Assembly: GCF_021155775.2 (NCBI RefSeq)
Contig: NC_060236.1
Coordinates: forward strand, 33,132,548-33,196,547
Direction of reading: 5' to 3'
From: Neodiprion pinetum
Taxonomy: Eukaryota > Arthropoda > Insecta > Hymenoptera > Diprionidae
DNA length: 64,000 nucleotides
How positions within the stretch are numbered: the first letter of the stretch is position 1; the number at the start of each line of letters is the position of its first letter. Under the pieces are notes generated by a model. That model was not told where the DNA came from. It saw nothing but the letters and a program-made list of their open reading frames with translations, and made no database searches. Shown in pieces: positions 22,594 through 36,599 of the stretch. Made by a program: the position numbers and the translations under genes.

Positions 22594-25500
22594 GATTTTG
22601 CGTTTTTGTTTCAGTATCGGCGAAGTTTGTGGAGATAGCTCTGGAGTCTTAATGTCTATCGATCTATCACTTTACACGAATTCTCGTAACACTCTGCGTA
22701 TATCGCCAATATTATTTTCTTCATTTGCTTCTATACCGCATGTTGCACAAACGGATAACAGATCGGGTTTGTTCAGTTCTTGAATCCACGTAGTTTGTTT
22801 GTGTGTGATTTTCGTCTTTGCGCGATCATCATGCCCGAGGAAAAAATTTCAACTACCACTTGAACTTGTGCTGCAGACAGTCGAGACCCGGCAATCAGAA
22901 GAAGGAATAAATCTGGCGGGCTTAGATTCGGGCCATTGTAAATTGGCCCGGGCTGACCCTGGTTTAAACTTGCTTCGGTAATTCCGTAGCTACCTGCAGC
23001 TCTCGCTACTCGGTATGGATTACGTTGGTATATTCATTATTTTGGGGATTTTCCACGCAGAGTGAAATCGTGCTTTGAATACTAACAGCCACATGCCCTG
23101 TTCAGCAAGTTACTGCGTACAATTATATTTTTATCATTGTTCATTCTGCTCTTTTTACCGTATTTGTCATTTTCTGGTGGGGAGAGGGAATCGAGTAGAG
23201 AAAATCTAACTGATTCGAGATTCGTTGTACACCGCAGCAGCTGAAAGATAAACTGAACTGTAGCTTCTTATTCTTGGTTCGATTTTCTTTGACTTACCTT
23301 GTTTATTATTCTCATTCTACCAATCACTTATTTCTACGGTTGGCCTTTAATGACCCTGAGGTTCCTATCTCGAGTGAATTGAATATTTAGTTTATGGAAA
23401 TCGGGGCTTCAGTAAGCCGCGGTTGAACCTCAAGTGACAATTAAATTACACGCGGAGTGCGCAGGCTTTGCGTTTAACGTATACGTTTCACCGTCCGAAT
23501 GCATATTTCGTGCAGTTCTCCCATTTTCGAGCTTGGTTCGTTATTCGTTTGTTTTTCTGTATTTCTTTCAATTAGACGATGCAATTAGCGAAGCATCGAT
23601 ATGCGACAGCGTTTGTACCATACATCGTTATATGGTTGAAAAAATCGATCGAATATAAGAAAATATGTATCATTTTTTATTACAATTCGTTACAATTTAT
23701 TACGATACGACAAACATCAACAACTGTACACAGAGGCCAACAGAATAAACAATAGCATAATCGCTCAATCACGTATACATAACTATAAATTCATTACTCG
23801 CGATCGAAGAAGTGGTAATTCCGATAAGGAACATGAAAAATTTAATCATATATCATCAAACCTTTAGAAAGTGACGTGTTAACTTTTAGTACAGACAGGT
23901 TGTTTCTTCCTCTTTCACAGAATGTTACATATAAACCTATGTATATGTGTATGTATACATATGCATGACATGTTGATCTTATACATACGTATATTAATAT
24001 TCATAATGTGCACTTGCTACGTAGGGCAGATTTTTACACACATGTACACATATTCCTCTCAATGCATGGTCCACGTGTCAAAAGATGTTTTTATTTATCA
24101 AAAGAAAAAATTGTCTTCTATTCCATGGTTTAAAACAACGGTGCAAATATATAGTATATATTTATATGTACATATAATATGTCTCATCCTACATAACCCT
24201 ATTCGTACAACATTGATTTGATGCATTTACTTATCTACAGACCGTTTTCCCCTTACTTTGTATTGGTTTATCAACCTATATATTTGCTTACCTCATTTTA
24301 TATATATGTATATATATATTATATTTCCGTATTTTAGGTATAGATAAACGATTCTATAATGTGTATATAATAAATAATTATCTCAACGGTTCTTTGAATC
24401 GTCAATATATTATATCTGTTTGTACGATCACCAATTTACTAAGCGTATGATTATTATGTATATATGTTATATTACTTTAATTACTCCTACTGTATGTGGA
24501 TTTATCTAATCATTTTTTCACACGCAACACTCACGGTTCACGTTCACTCGTCACGTTATAGCTTTTTTATGCGTATTCTATTTCTCAAATGCGTTAAAAT
24601 TATTTTAGCCTATAGGTATATTTTGTTTGGAACGTTGTACGATTTTCAGTGTTGCCCTAAGCCACACCTTGAGTATTTAAAAAAATTTTTTTCGACATTC
24701 CGACCAGTCAGAATTACATTCTTATTCTTCGTTCAGGCAACTTTCGAGTCCCGTTTACACATTCCGTCACGACTGTTAACGATTTACCCATGATTCTAAA
24801 ATAACTGAAAAATGGGCGAAGATAAGGAAATGTGTGAAACGGTCATTCGACACCACATGGATTGATATTATAAATAGGTACGGAAGGAAGGAATTCAAGT
24901 TTGAATCACTGCAGTCGCATCACAGCGTTGCAGTTGAGTATTCATAGAGCATTTTATTGAAAATTAGCGGGAAAAACGTTCGAAATACTCGTTAAGCTTC
25001 CTCGCTTTTCAACCCATCACGGGCCCGCGGATATATATCTAATAAATAGACAGTTATAGGCACTCGAACGTAAATTATTCCTGAGGTTGTGGAAGGAAAC
25101 GAGGCAGTCGAGTCAAATGTAGAAAAACGAGTCTTTTTGCTAAAGTTTTGATGGTCAGCTTGTCACCCTCGTCGGAAAATTATAGTTCATTATGAAAAGC
25201 GATAACATTTTATAATTATAAGAAATGTTTAAACATAAGAGAACAAAAGATCAATTGATCTCATACACGGCGTTCCATTGGGAGGTGATAAATACCTTGT
25301 CTTTGCCTTTCACGATGATGTTCCACAACTTGTTATTTAACTTCGTAACAGTGAAAATATCGAACTTTCTCGCTGTACTATTGAAGCTTTCGTAAAAACC
25401 TTTAACATATGGAAGAGGTAGAAAACGACACTTGGATCTGTTTGTTTCGTTAACTATTAACAGTATAGAAATATTCCCTAACGTATCAGTAAGGGTGAAG

Positions 25501-26048
25501 CGGAACTGATCATGGCTCGCAGAAGATTTCTCATACTGCTAAACATGTCATCTTTTCATAATCAAAGACTTGAAAGAACTTTTCGGGTAATTATTGTCGT
25601 GAAGAAACGACTTGACAGGTTGGCAGTTGTCTTTATGAAATTTTCTGTGAAGCAAAGGAATGGCTCTGTCCAACAACATTAAAGTCCATCGTCCATTTTT
25701 GATAGATCGGATGTGTAAAATTGAAATTTAGGAACCTACCCCAAAAAGTAGGTTCACGATGCCAGTTGGTTACAATATGGTTATTGTCATTGAAAAATTG
25801 ATTTTATCGTTGCGTTCAATCTCAGATATGAAGCGTAGCCTTGGGTGATAGGAATTAGGAATCTTCAGCACAGACTCAAGGTTGACATAAAACATCAAGA
25901 GAAAAGACTTGTCTTTATACAGTTGACTCGACCGGATCGTTTCCTTTCACAACCTCAAATTATGTCGAGGGATAAATTCAAATATGTTGTAGATTATTCC
26001 TCTTTTCAAGTCGATAATCAGGATGAACGACCCTTCGATTGTGGGTGG
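22594..26048. other. Intergenic, AT-rich, no gene recognised
   Basis: The first few hundred bases upstream of gag should be the 5' part of the retroelement (untranslated leader and LTR), but I found no boundary. From about 23.7 to 24.9 kb the sequence is very AT-rich, with TATA/TACATA microsatellite-like runs. No tRNA or coding exon was found. The last 200 bases before 26049 would include the mGluR 3' UTR on the minus strand. Confidence 0.5.
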
Positions 26049-29000
26049 CTAAAGCTGAGCAACTGCTTCCTCGTTGCCGGCTTTAAACGCAAGGACGGTA
26101 CGTGTTGGAGTTTGTGGTGTGCCAACTGACGTTTGGGCTGTAGCGTTGATTGCCGGCTGGAGAGGGACGTTTTCGCTCGGTCCATCGCATGCGGTACCTG
26201 AAATTACGGGGCTGCTGATGAGAGTGTTCGAGGGCTGCTGCTATCGGGCGATCCGTAATTTTAGGGGAGCGACAGAGTTTCCGAAAGGACGGATTCTTAC
26301 GGACGTTTAATGCGAGGTGAAAAATCGAGAAACGGTTTTGAAAAACGTTAATTTACGCATAGTCGGGTATTGATCTCGTTATGAAATGTAGGTCGGCGGT
26401 ATGACAGGCATGTAGTACGGTCGACCGCAAATTGATCGACCACCAAGATAGACCGACTTCTCTATCTGATCAACAGTGTGGGTACCTACATGTATACGAT
26501 GGAATGCATGGTTGGCAGTATAATTGCCCAACAAATGGTTACATTCAAATACATATGTTCGTTTTGTTCGTACAAAGTTTACTTCCTATTTGCGCTGAAA
26601 AACTTTACCACGCCCACTTTGCTGGGTCGGATAATAATAACCCGAAAGTTGTAAAAAATTTCGCGAAACAACCGAACAATTATTATCAACGTATTTCTCT
26701 AGACAGTCCTGGGAATGTTGCTTTATACTGCAATTAGTATGAGGTGAGGCTTGGAAAGTTTACACACGAGGTGTCGGCCTGCCTCTCATGGCCAAGTGCC
26801 AAATCGGTCTTTAGTCTGGGTGTGCTGGGAATTGCACTTTTCTGTGAAACAATCGAGGATTACATCGAACTGTGCGGAATATCTGGATAGGGAAATCCGG
26901 GAGGTGATGGGGTCGAGTGACCAAACGGCGACGAGAATTAACGGAGGTCACTTACATTTCGTGACCGAAGATGCACCTGCACTGCTACCCTGCTTCTTAA
27001 ACGTGCTGCCGCTCATGGTTACCTTTCCGCGAATATTTTTGTCCGGTTGAAATATGATAATGTAGACTTTCGGCGAGTAGAGACAGACCAGCGCAACCGA
27101 TGCACTGAGGCTGATGGCAATGCACAGGGTGGTGATTTGGGTCTCGTGAGAGTTCTCGGTCCCGAAGTAAATGGGGACAAAGGCTAGCCATATTATGCAG
27201 GTGGTGTACATCGTAAACCCTATGAACTTGCTCTCGTTAAAGTTCTCGGGTATCTTGCGGGTCTTGACCGCGTAGATAGTCGATATTACGATCAACAAGG
27301 CGTTGTAGAGTTGGGAGAAGAGGAAGCTCATGTGCTGGATGTTGCACCGAATTATCACCTGCGTTCTGTCGGGTTGAAATTTCTTCGTACCCGGCGGCTC
27401 GACTATCATCCAGACCAGGGTTATGACCACTTGAAAGGCGATCAGGGCAGTGGCGATGCAGACCTGAGATGTGGGGCTTATGTACCGAGGCCTGCGGGCG
27501 GACCTCGATGCTGAGTCGAATATTCTCGCTATTCTATTGGTCTTTGTGAGGAGGGCACCATAAACCGCACTGAAACTAACACCGACGCCGAATCGTTGCA
27601 GGACGCAGGTGACGGTGGTCGTTTTCGCCAGGAGGACGAAAGTGTTCAAGTAACATACGAGTACTCCGGCCAAAAGAATGCCGGTCAACTCTCTTCCGGA
27701 AGCCCGAACAACGGGTGTGTCTCTGTGCTGGAAGAGGAGACCTCCAACCGCGAGAGTTGCGGTGATCCCTAGACACGAGATCACCGCGGGAACAATAGCG
27801 AATGCACTGCTCCACTTAACGTAAGTTATCGGTAGTTCGTAGCAGCCCTTTTTGTCAGGGTGTGGCCAGTGGTTCTCCTCGCACTCCTTGCACGTCTTTT
27901 CGTCGAACACGTACTCGTAAGATTCGCACTGGTCGCAGACCCAGCAGCACGTGTCACCCTGCTGTTTTTTTATCATCCCGGCAGCGCAGGGCAGCGAACA
28001 AGCCGAGATAGGAATTTCCGTTGCTCCCTTCGACCAGACCAGATCATCCGTGCTGATATTGAGGGACTTGTTATACCACTTTCCCACTACCTGAAGGATA
28101 TCGATTTATGTATAGTTGTATATTTGTTACACGGGGGGATAAAGGGGCCGCAATACGCCCCGACTGCACAGGAATATAATCAGCGCATTCTCTAGCGGTT
28201 CTCTCTACTTGTTTATACGTAAGAAAAATCTGCGTTAGCTACGGTGTTGGGACTGGGATGTTGATCTATAATGCATTACCCGCCATGCAACAGCACTGGC
28301 ATGTCCCCAGAGTTACGCCGTGATTCTATTGACCCTGACAACGAGGTTGACGCGGCAAAATATTGCATTTGTAAACCCATTAATCAGTCTGTCGGTGCCT
28401 GATACATATACTACCCTCATAATTTTACAACTGTATCAGATGTCGTCGGCTGTCGGCAGGATTTTTTTCCCTGATGATCCCGTTTTCCGGTGACTGTACA
28501 TGGTACCGGTATTATAATTGATATCGACAGTCGTAAATATTTTAAATCACTTTCCTCTCGATCGGAAGCATTACTAATCGACGCAAGGCTGTTGTACTTG
28601 ATGAACTTGGTAATTTGTTAGGAAATTGCACTTACCCGGTAATAGTATCCGTTGGTGCCGTTCGGATCGACCTTGCGAAAGTTCAAAATATCGTAGCGTG
28701 GCAAGCCATCTCCGTGCTCGTCAAACTTCACCTCGCTGCCGGCAGCATCTGAAAAATGAAATGCATCAGGAACTGACGTACGTAGGCACGAGCTAAGGGG
28801 AGTGAGAGAGGGAGGGAAGGAAGGGAACGATCGAACGAACGAGTAATTGAGTAATTAACCCGAACTGCTGACAGGGAACGGCCGGCAATAAATCAGTACG
28901 GCAAAGAGCCTGCGAAAAGTGAAATGCGAAGAAGGGGTCAAGGTATGAAAAAGACTAGCGAAAACTTGTCACTAAATTTCGCGGTTGGCGTTGCGCTTAA

Positions 29001-30391
29001 GACGTAGGTAGTACTCGAGTCTTCAACAACGACATCATGGACTACGAACCAGTGAAAGAAACATTGAGGAGATAACTCCTGTAGAATACACCCCTGTCGA
29101 AGTTGACCATAGCTGGACAAAGCCCCACGTTCCGTCCGCAGAGATCACTCTGCAGGTTGTGCAGCGCGTAGGCAAAGGCGTATACAGCATCGACGACGAA
29201 CTGGACCTTGGACTCTTGTTCGTAGCCGTATGCCGGTGTCAGCTGAAACCTTGAGGAGCAAACGTTGATCGTGTGGTTGGTGACCAGGGGTACGTTCTTC
29301 TGCAGGGTGCAGGCGAAAGCGTCTTCCCAGTACTCGCCGAACCACGGATTCCGTCGATTTGTCTCCGGAGTGAGCGAGGCCATGTAATCATCGAAGCCAG
29401 GCAGATTTTCGGACTGAAGTTCAACCGTGATCGCGCCTTCAGCGACGTCTTCAAGGCCCTCGACAAGCTTGATCTGCTTCCCCCAGCCGTCGCTCGCGAT
29501 CCACTGGAACGGTTGGGTCAGGTTCGAGCGACGAGCAGCCTCCAATATCCGTCTGGCGTCCTCGGCTCTAGTAAAGAGAAGGACAGCTCTGGCGTTGGGC
29601 TTCTTGAGGAGCTTAGCGATAATGTTGTCGAACACCTTATCGTCCGCGGCGCTGGGCACCTTTTCGGCAGCCGCGATGCACACGTTCCTGTCGTTCGCCT
29701 GACGCGTGAACATTTCGATTCCGTACTCGCCGTAGGAGCCTTCCGAGTAAATGGTCGAGACGTAGGACCAGTTGACGCTCTTGACCACGTCCACGAGGGC
29801 CATGGACTGGAAGGTGTCCGGTGGCACGGTGCGGGCGAAATAGTCGAATCGTGTTTTGTCACTTAACGCATTCGCGGTCGAGGCCGGCGATATTTGCGGT
29901 ATGTGAAATAGCCGCAAGAGGTTTGCCACCTGGAGTGAAACTGAGCTGTACGAGCCCCCGATGACTCCATAAACGGGACCGGCGTTCGCGCTCTTGCGAA
30001 CCCTCGGCGTCGAACGGTCGGCACACTCCAGAACACTTATGTCCTGATTGGACAGCGACGCTCTGACAAAGTGGAGGCTCTGATTTAACGCGTAAGTGTC
30101 CCGGCTGCAAGTGTCCAGTATGTGAACACCTAGCGCTATTCCCGGTAGAATTTCATGCTGCTTATTTATCTGGTCAACGGCAAACAGCATCGCCTCGAGC
30201 CTCTGTACTCCTCGGTTGTAGATTTTCGGACCGCAGGACGAGCCACCTTTTTCATGAACCGGAAACAGCCCCCCCAGGACTATATCTCCTGGGATCAGGA
30301 CAGCCTCTCGTTCGTTCTTCCTTGTTGCCGTGACTACGTTAACGATCATCAACGCCAACCAGGCCAAACTAGTCCCACGGAATGGTTGCAT
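26049..30391 (-). CDS. mGluR: Metabotropic glutamate receptor, group II-like (mGluRA type)
   Basis: This is a class C GPCR that senses synaptic glutamate and signals through G proteins. Four exons: 30391-29050, 28748-28636, 28090-26956 and 26197-26049 (2739 nt, 912 aa). A signal peptide covers about residues 1-22. The Venus-flytrap domain (about 40-440) contains GVQRLEAMLFAVDQIN, the GGSYSSVSLQVANLL and SPASTA glutamate-contact regions, YSEGSYGE and SDGWG. These match group II receptors and argue against the insect mGluRB/mxt-like paralog. A Cys-rich linker (about 513-566, CSLPCAAG...CCWVCDQC) precedes seven helices (about 575-830) with the class C PKVYIIIF end. The start was chosen at 30391 because the in-frame codons upstream contain no ATG and this ATG opens the signal peptide. 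The first donor (G|GTTCGT) is weak, but the junction restores a codon and a family-like sequence. The terminal exon, encoding a polar tail, was found by phase and has a good acceptor. Confidence 0.93.
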
Positions 30392-31739
30392 ATTGATGCA
30401 AAAGTTGTCAGGAAACGCTCGTGATTTTCTGTACCCATTAACCACTAATAGTCACATTCTCCCGCCAGTTGGACTCCACCCCGCGGAACGAGCTGAGAGC
30501 AAAATCCCATGATTCTTCTCATTTCCGGTATTCGGTTGACCGCTAATGGTCACGTGTTCGCGGGCCCATTAGGAACATCCCAAGTTCTGGGATGGAGTGA
30601 TCGCTTGATGACGACAACCGGCGTTTCCTGAACGAAGTTTGTCAAGACTTGGATTCATCTTGAGATCGGAATTTGGCACGTTTGGTCCGACAGTGTGGAG
30701 TCTCAGTGAGTACGAAAATAAAGGCACTTAAGCCGGTACAGGGATGAAGTGGGAGCCTGTGAAGAGGATGGAGGTACACGTTAGTAGTTTTTCACAAGAA
30801 TACCGCCTTCTGTGAAGAGTCCAGTACTCAGGTTTCAGCATCCATTTCCACCACGTTCGTCAAGGAGGATACAAACTTGGTGGAAGTTCCAAGTTCCCAA
30901 CGAATAGACTATTTTCTTCTTTTACTTGGGCATTGCCGGTGCTACTGCTACTGCTGTTGATGCTAATGCTACTGCTGATGTGTGTTTCTCAGCAGTGGGC
31001 GCGTGTTATCGATTCAAATGTGCTCCGACGAGTTTTGCCCAAGGGAGCACGTTTCGCCTGGGAAAAGTAACACCCGAAAAATACTTGGAAAAATATTTTC
31101 TTCCCCCGACATTGCTTCAGCGTTTTGCCCCACTCCTTTGTCAGCCTCGGAGCTTCTCACCCCGGACTTCGCCCTCGCCTTCATCTTCAAGTTTTACATT
31201 CTACATCGGGAGGGCCAAATGTACCAGTTACCTGTGCTTACACCAATATTTACGGGTTTTTCCTCGAGGTAGGGAAGAACTGCGACGATGGATCTGCGAC
31301 CGAGTATCTTGTTGCACGAATACCAAATCAATAGTTTCTCTGTATGGGTTGGTATAGTTGAGAAAGTCTGTTTTGAAACCGTCTTTTTTTTACGTGTTTT
31401 CTCCTCCTCCCTTCGAGCTCAGAAAAGCGGTCGAGGAATTCCTCTCTCCATTCTTATCCGCAAGAAAAGACCTACTTCAAACCCAATACGATAGAGAATC
31501 CAATCGATAGAGAGCGTCTTAGAGCATCCCTCGGGGCCTCGTGGCGATCCTTTCAGTTTGTTTTTTTCTGGATTAAAAAAGCTCTCCCGTCTAAGCCCGC
31601 GTCAACTTTCGGACATTGGAGTCTACCACCTGACCTCAGGACCACTGTATGCGATGTACAAGCAGGTCTACACACCCTGTGAAGCAGAATACGCTCCTCC
31701 ATAAAATATCCGACTTCCAATTGCCGGGGTTGAAAAGCC

Positions 31740-32450
31740 GGAGATTATGCCGTCTAAGAATTTCTCCTCACCGAGCCCAAGTCACATGCTCATAACGCCG
31801 CCACGGCCGTCGGCGTCGCCGAGACAAATCGATAGATGCCTCGTGACAATTTATGGTACCGTCGGCTCTTCAAGATATGAAACTGCGACTCCGCGGAGCC
31901 CAGCGAGAGAGCCTTTTCAGCAACAAACACGCGCTGCTCCTCCTCGAGCGGATTGATTCAACGGGGTAAGAGAAGCGCCAGCTGTGCCCCTTGACTAGGG
32001 CAACCGACCACGCACTACTGCCCGACTAACCCAACATCTCCGACCATCCCCTGAATTAGACTGGAGGGGGAAATTCGCCGATCGACTCTGCGCTGTGCTT
32101 TCGTTTCTCGCAGTACACTCGCTCTGCTTGGCAAGCTTTATGTTCAGAGCTTCGCCGCGGGGCTGCGCTGGGGGGTTTGATGGTGCTTTCGTCAACGTGC
32201 CCGCCTCGCGACTGCCGAGCTTCGTGTTCAATCGTCCGCGAACTTTCGGAACGAAGTGGCGAGGCGGGAGGGGGGACGGGGGAGGAATACGCGACTCTCG
32301 CCGCTCGCGCGAGAAGCTTAAACGTTCTGCGCAAAGGCCGATCACTCGGCGCCAAGCTTTCCCCCCACCCCCACCCCCACCCGCAGCACCATCCCGCTCG
32401 GCAGCTCTACGTCGGTAACACAAACCTCAAGATATTGCCCGGCTCTACCC
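31740..32450. promoter_or_regulatory. GC-rich island, candidate promoter
   Basis: This stretch is much richer in C, G and CpG than the flanking AT-rich DNA and ends in a CCCCAC tandem run (about 32361-32385). It lies about 1.4-2.1 kb upstream of the mGluR start codon. Mirror-image frames on both strands reflect composition, not genes. The promoter role, most likely for an mGluR 5' UTR exon, is inferred. Confidence 0.3.
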
Positions 32451-34335
32451 GACAGGAGCACCTAATCGAGGTGACAAGAGGCTAAATTCGTTCCGCATTT
32501 TATTTTACGAGGATAACCAGAACGACCCCCTTGATCTTTGTTCGTATCCTGCTACCGCGGCGTGACCTTCGATTTTCTGTGACCAAATCATTAGCTGCTG
32601 ACCTTTTTTTATTCCAGCTTTAAATCGTACTCACTGAATCAGCTTTACGTCCTGGGCCCAGATTAGTGCGATTCTTGGACGTCTGGAACTTATAGGACGT
32701 ATTCTTTATACTCACAAAATTGCAGGCGGGAATAATATCTGCGAAGTGAAATTCATGAGATTAACTTTTAGTGTACCTGCTGCTCCAGGAAATCTTTCGA
32801 GTATCATTCAATGCTTCGTCAACTTGTGTCAATGTTATACAACAACTTTTCTATGCAAATAAAATTAGAAAGCCTTTGATTCCGATTTAAAACGTTTCAG
32901 ATAATTTTCTACAATTGCTGCGAGACAGACAAAGATGGTTTCACGGGTATTTTTAACGTCGAATTTTATGCCTCACGTTTTGTGCCGCGGAAATGTTGCC
33001 TCGAAAATAGCTAAATGAAATTTTTATGAATACCTCGAATCGGACGACATACAATTGGGTCGATTGTAGGCCAGAAAGTATAATAACAAGAATTACTTCC
33101 TGCCGAGGTGGAGCGTGAATATTCGACAAAGTTTTATTCTGCTTAACAACTATTATCTTATCATTAAACAAATCGTTGAACCGCAAACCGCACAGTTTTC
33201 GTGTGCCTGCCAATGGCACGATCCCCGGCAACTATTGTGCGGTGGCACGAATTGAATAACTTTGTATTTTCAAGTGCGTATATACGATATATTAAATCAA
33301 AAGTAATGTAATTTTAGAAGGGGCATTTAACTACCCTCAATCACGAATGAGAGGTAAAAGTACTAAGTCCCATTATTCACTTCCGTGCGTGTGCCGTATC
33401 AATATTCAGCCCCGGTTATTAATACTATGACTGACTTAAAATTTTTACCTACACAAATTCAATTGTTATATCTGTTTGCTTTAATTAATTATCGAACTAG
33501 TTTTCCCCCGCTGTAGATGGCAAAGGGCTGGCGTAGCTTGAAATTGGTTATTTTTCAGAAAACGATAGCAAAGTTTCAACGACTCGACACAATTCTCTGC
33601 TGAAATTGTTCAATTGGTTTTTTGACAGGTTATACAGAATATCATAAATCTTTTAACCAAGATTAGATTACAGATGAGTTGAAATTCACGGCATATATTT
33701 TGAGCTACGATGAGAACTCTGATTCATAAAATGAGTGTTAGCACATTTCGAGTTATGATACTTGTTAGAGAGAATGACTTTTAGATTGTTCATAGAAAAT
33801 TTTTCACCATGCTTTAATCAACAATAAATTACCCTACGTATATTCCATAATTTTACTAATATTCTGAAATTGTGTGTATAAAATAACGGTAAATGGGAGT
33901 GACTGACTTGAGGATTCTTATCTTGATACCCGCCTACAGGTACGGCGCATTTATTTCTTATACTCCAAAGAGAACGGGAACATATTTTCCAGTCCCCTGA
34001 AGGTTGTTCTCCAAATTGTTTTCCACAAGAGAAGGTAGAAAATTGGTCATGTAGTTTAATCAGGAAGCGGCGGACGAGACCGGTAAGGGGAGACAGAGAA
34101 GTCGAATTAAATAACTTTATGCTCCATTTGATTAATTAAAATGATTCTAGTTGTACGTCTCTTCGGCACTAAAACGGAGAGTGGCGGAGATGGGGAATCT
34201 GGAAAAAGGGGTTCCGACAACGAGTAGGAAATGACTGTAGAACGAGAACTCGCGGAAACAAAGAGGGCATCAAAAAAGCACGAAATAAGTATAAAAGAAC
34301 AAACGAGGCCGTCACTTTTGTACTCAGCGAGAACA

Positions 34336-34356
34336 GCAGAAGCAGCAGCAGCAGCA
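34336..34356. repeat. AGC trinucleotide microsatellite
   Basis: About six AGC units in a row in non-coding DNA. Confidence 0.85.
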
Positions 34357-34648
34357 GTCCTGCAGATCACTGAGAGCATATGAAATACGTGAAAGGAAAC
34401 AATCCAAGTGCTAAAGCCCGGCCTATACGTATATACTTACGAAAGTACATATACCTGCATGTAGTATATACTAAAACTCGCAAATCGAAGAGAAGCGTTG
34501 ATGCCTTCATCCATATTCCTCATTCTCCTTATTCTTCAAGTTATTACGTTATCCACCTTCGATTTGCCCTTTTCACGCGAGACGCGAAAGGTTCGAGCCT
34601 CAGCGCCTGTTGTAAGTACAGTTTCAAAAAAGCCAAGAAACAGCGAGA

Positions 34649-34676
34649 CGTGTGTGTGTATGTGTGTGTGTGCGCG
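34649..34676. repeat. TG dinucleotide microsatellite
   Basis: A (TG)n run with one interruption (GTGTGTGTGTATGTGTGTGT). Confidence 0.85.
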
Positions 34677-35139
34677 AGTGTCACGACGAAGTAGAGCCAA
34701 GCCGAGTAACGAGATATTTCAGGTGACGATCGTACGGAATGGGGAACAGGGTTGGATAGGGTAGTTCAATCGGAAGCCAATTTCACAGCTGAGTACCACC
34801 CGACAGGAAAATTGGCCGAAAGTAGCGAGACGAACGGAGATGTGTTCGAGAAGTCGATGGCCCGGCGTCAGACTACCTCAGAAACAAGTCAAACCATGCT
34901 CGGAAATACACAGACAGATCGGGAGTTGGATGTCAGAGAAGCCTGACACCCATCCCAGACGCCGCCGGACCAAAACCGGAGGGGAAGAGAAAATCCAACG
35001 GAAATACGTAGCTACTATTTCAGGCCGTAGTGCTGAAGGAAAACCACGGTGGTTCTCAAGAATTTTATGGAAACTCTACCATTTTTTTCCTTACATCGAA
35101 CGGCCCATAACTTTCCAAGTAGAAATTCAATCCGACCAA

Positions 35140-35645
35140 CCTGACGTCCCAGCAGGCCCTGATCAGGTTAAAATCAGGCTTGCGTCATTAAGGTCGGTCT
35201 AAGGCGTCCCTTACTTAGGCACGCCTAATGTGGCCCTAGTCAGGTTAATATCAGGCATATCTGAGTAAGGTATGCCTGATCTGGTCCTGAGCAGGCTTGG
35301 GTCAAGCAAACTCTATTACGGTGCACCTGATTTGATCTTGACTAAACGTGACACATTGCAAGTACCGCGAGCAGCCACCAGGCGTCATGGAGTCCTTGGC
35401 GTTCTCATGATAAACGTATCAGATGACTTATAATAAAGTGTGACCATCTACCTGCAACATCGTACGAAATATGATTGTGCAGTTGAACAGTTGTGTAGAT
35501 ATCTGCTCCCATATCCATTTCTGATCAACTCCTGATCAGGGTCTGACCATCGCAAACACGTAAAATCAACCTGATCAGGGCATTCTAGAACGGTACGTTA
35601 CATTTCCGGTCCAGGCTCTGATCAGGTAACCCGATGTGTACTTGA
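35140..35645. repeat. Degenerate repeat cluster built on CTGATCAG/TCAGGC
   Basis: Related units recur: CCCTGATCAGGTTAAAATCAGGC near 35157, CCCTAGTCAGGTTAATATCAGGC near 35234, CCTGAGCAGGCTTGGGTCAAGC near 35285, then isolated CTCCTGATCAGGG, ACCTGATCAGGG and CTCTGATCAGGT copies at about 35.53-35.63 kb. CTGATCAG and CCTGATCAGG are self-complementary. Spacing is irregular (about 50-80 bp in the dense part), so this is a decayed cluster and not a clean array. The first unit is given in two parts of the text only for orientation; no protein is implied. Confidence 0.65.
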
Positions 35646-36557
35646 TGAAGGTGGTGGTAAGGCAAGTCTCATGAGAATTTCTGCTCAGGTTTACACTTCT
35701 TAATACCACGTGATGGCGGTAAAGGTGCAGTTATAGGCGGATTACGGCTCCTTAAGTATCAAGTCTTCCTCTTCTCAGCTCGGACCGCAAGCTCACAGTT
35801 ATGAGAGCCTCCGTGCGTCCTCGAGAGATGCATTTTGCAGGCAGTACCTTCACTCAAGTCGAGTGCCTGTAGACTTCACTCCGAAAGAACTGTTGTATTT
35901 CTCGGTCAGACGATGAGTGTGCTTACAATGAGAGGAATTTTCAAAATCCACTTACGTATTTTACGTAGCGCAACGTGAAATATCGTCTGAATGGCGAGGC
36001 GTGGTAATCATTACTATAGGTACAAACATTTGATGCTGATCAGTAGCCACCCGATGCGAAAGTCTCGCACAAATAAACTTACGCCAAGTAACAGTATAAA
36101 TTGTTATGAAAATTTCCACGATTCTCTACCCGGCGCGCAAAATTGTTTTATAAAATTTTCGTTTATTCGCGTTTCCTTCCGTCGGTCTTATGTATTTTTG
36201 AAGAGAAGACGTTGAAAGCAATTTGCATACACATTGCTATTTGGAATGTTGAATATTTTAAACGAGCCAGAAAGAATATAATCTTGTAGAATGTATTATT
36301 TATAAGTCACGTTAAACGAGGATTCAATTTGACAGAAAAAAAAAAAATATCCGAGTAGTTTAAAATCCTTCACGTACATATCCTGAATATAAGCGAGAAA
36401 TTATTTTGAATAATAAATTTACTAAACCATTCAGCCTCTGTTTGTCCCGTGAGAATCTATAAAGAACCGGACGATTATTTTTAAACGAAAATTTCACAGG
36501 AGGTTTTTCCCGAGGGAAATCTTCTTCTTATTCCCAATTCAGAAAGAGAGACATAAA

Positions 36558-36593
<36 letters not shown>
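36558..36593. repeat. GA microsatellite, downstream flank of LINE fragment
   Basis: Roughly fifteen tandem GA units, immediately next to the 3' end of the LINE fragment. Confidence 0.9.
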
Positions 36594-36599
36594 AAGTAT

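Noticed and set aside
29273..29866. 197-codon plus-strand frame opposite mGluR exon 1
   Set aside because: It is antisense to the ligand-binding domain and resembles no known family.
30392..30445. Upstream in-frame extension of mGluR
   Set aside because: It opens with GTG, not ATG. The ATG at 30391 directly precedes a good signal peptide.
31995..32423. 142-codon minus-strand frame in the GC-rich island
   Set aside because: Poly-Gly and Arg-rich, with open frames on both strands at once, as expected from base composition alone.
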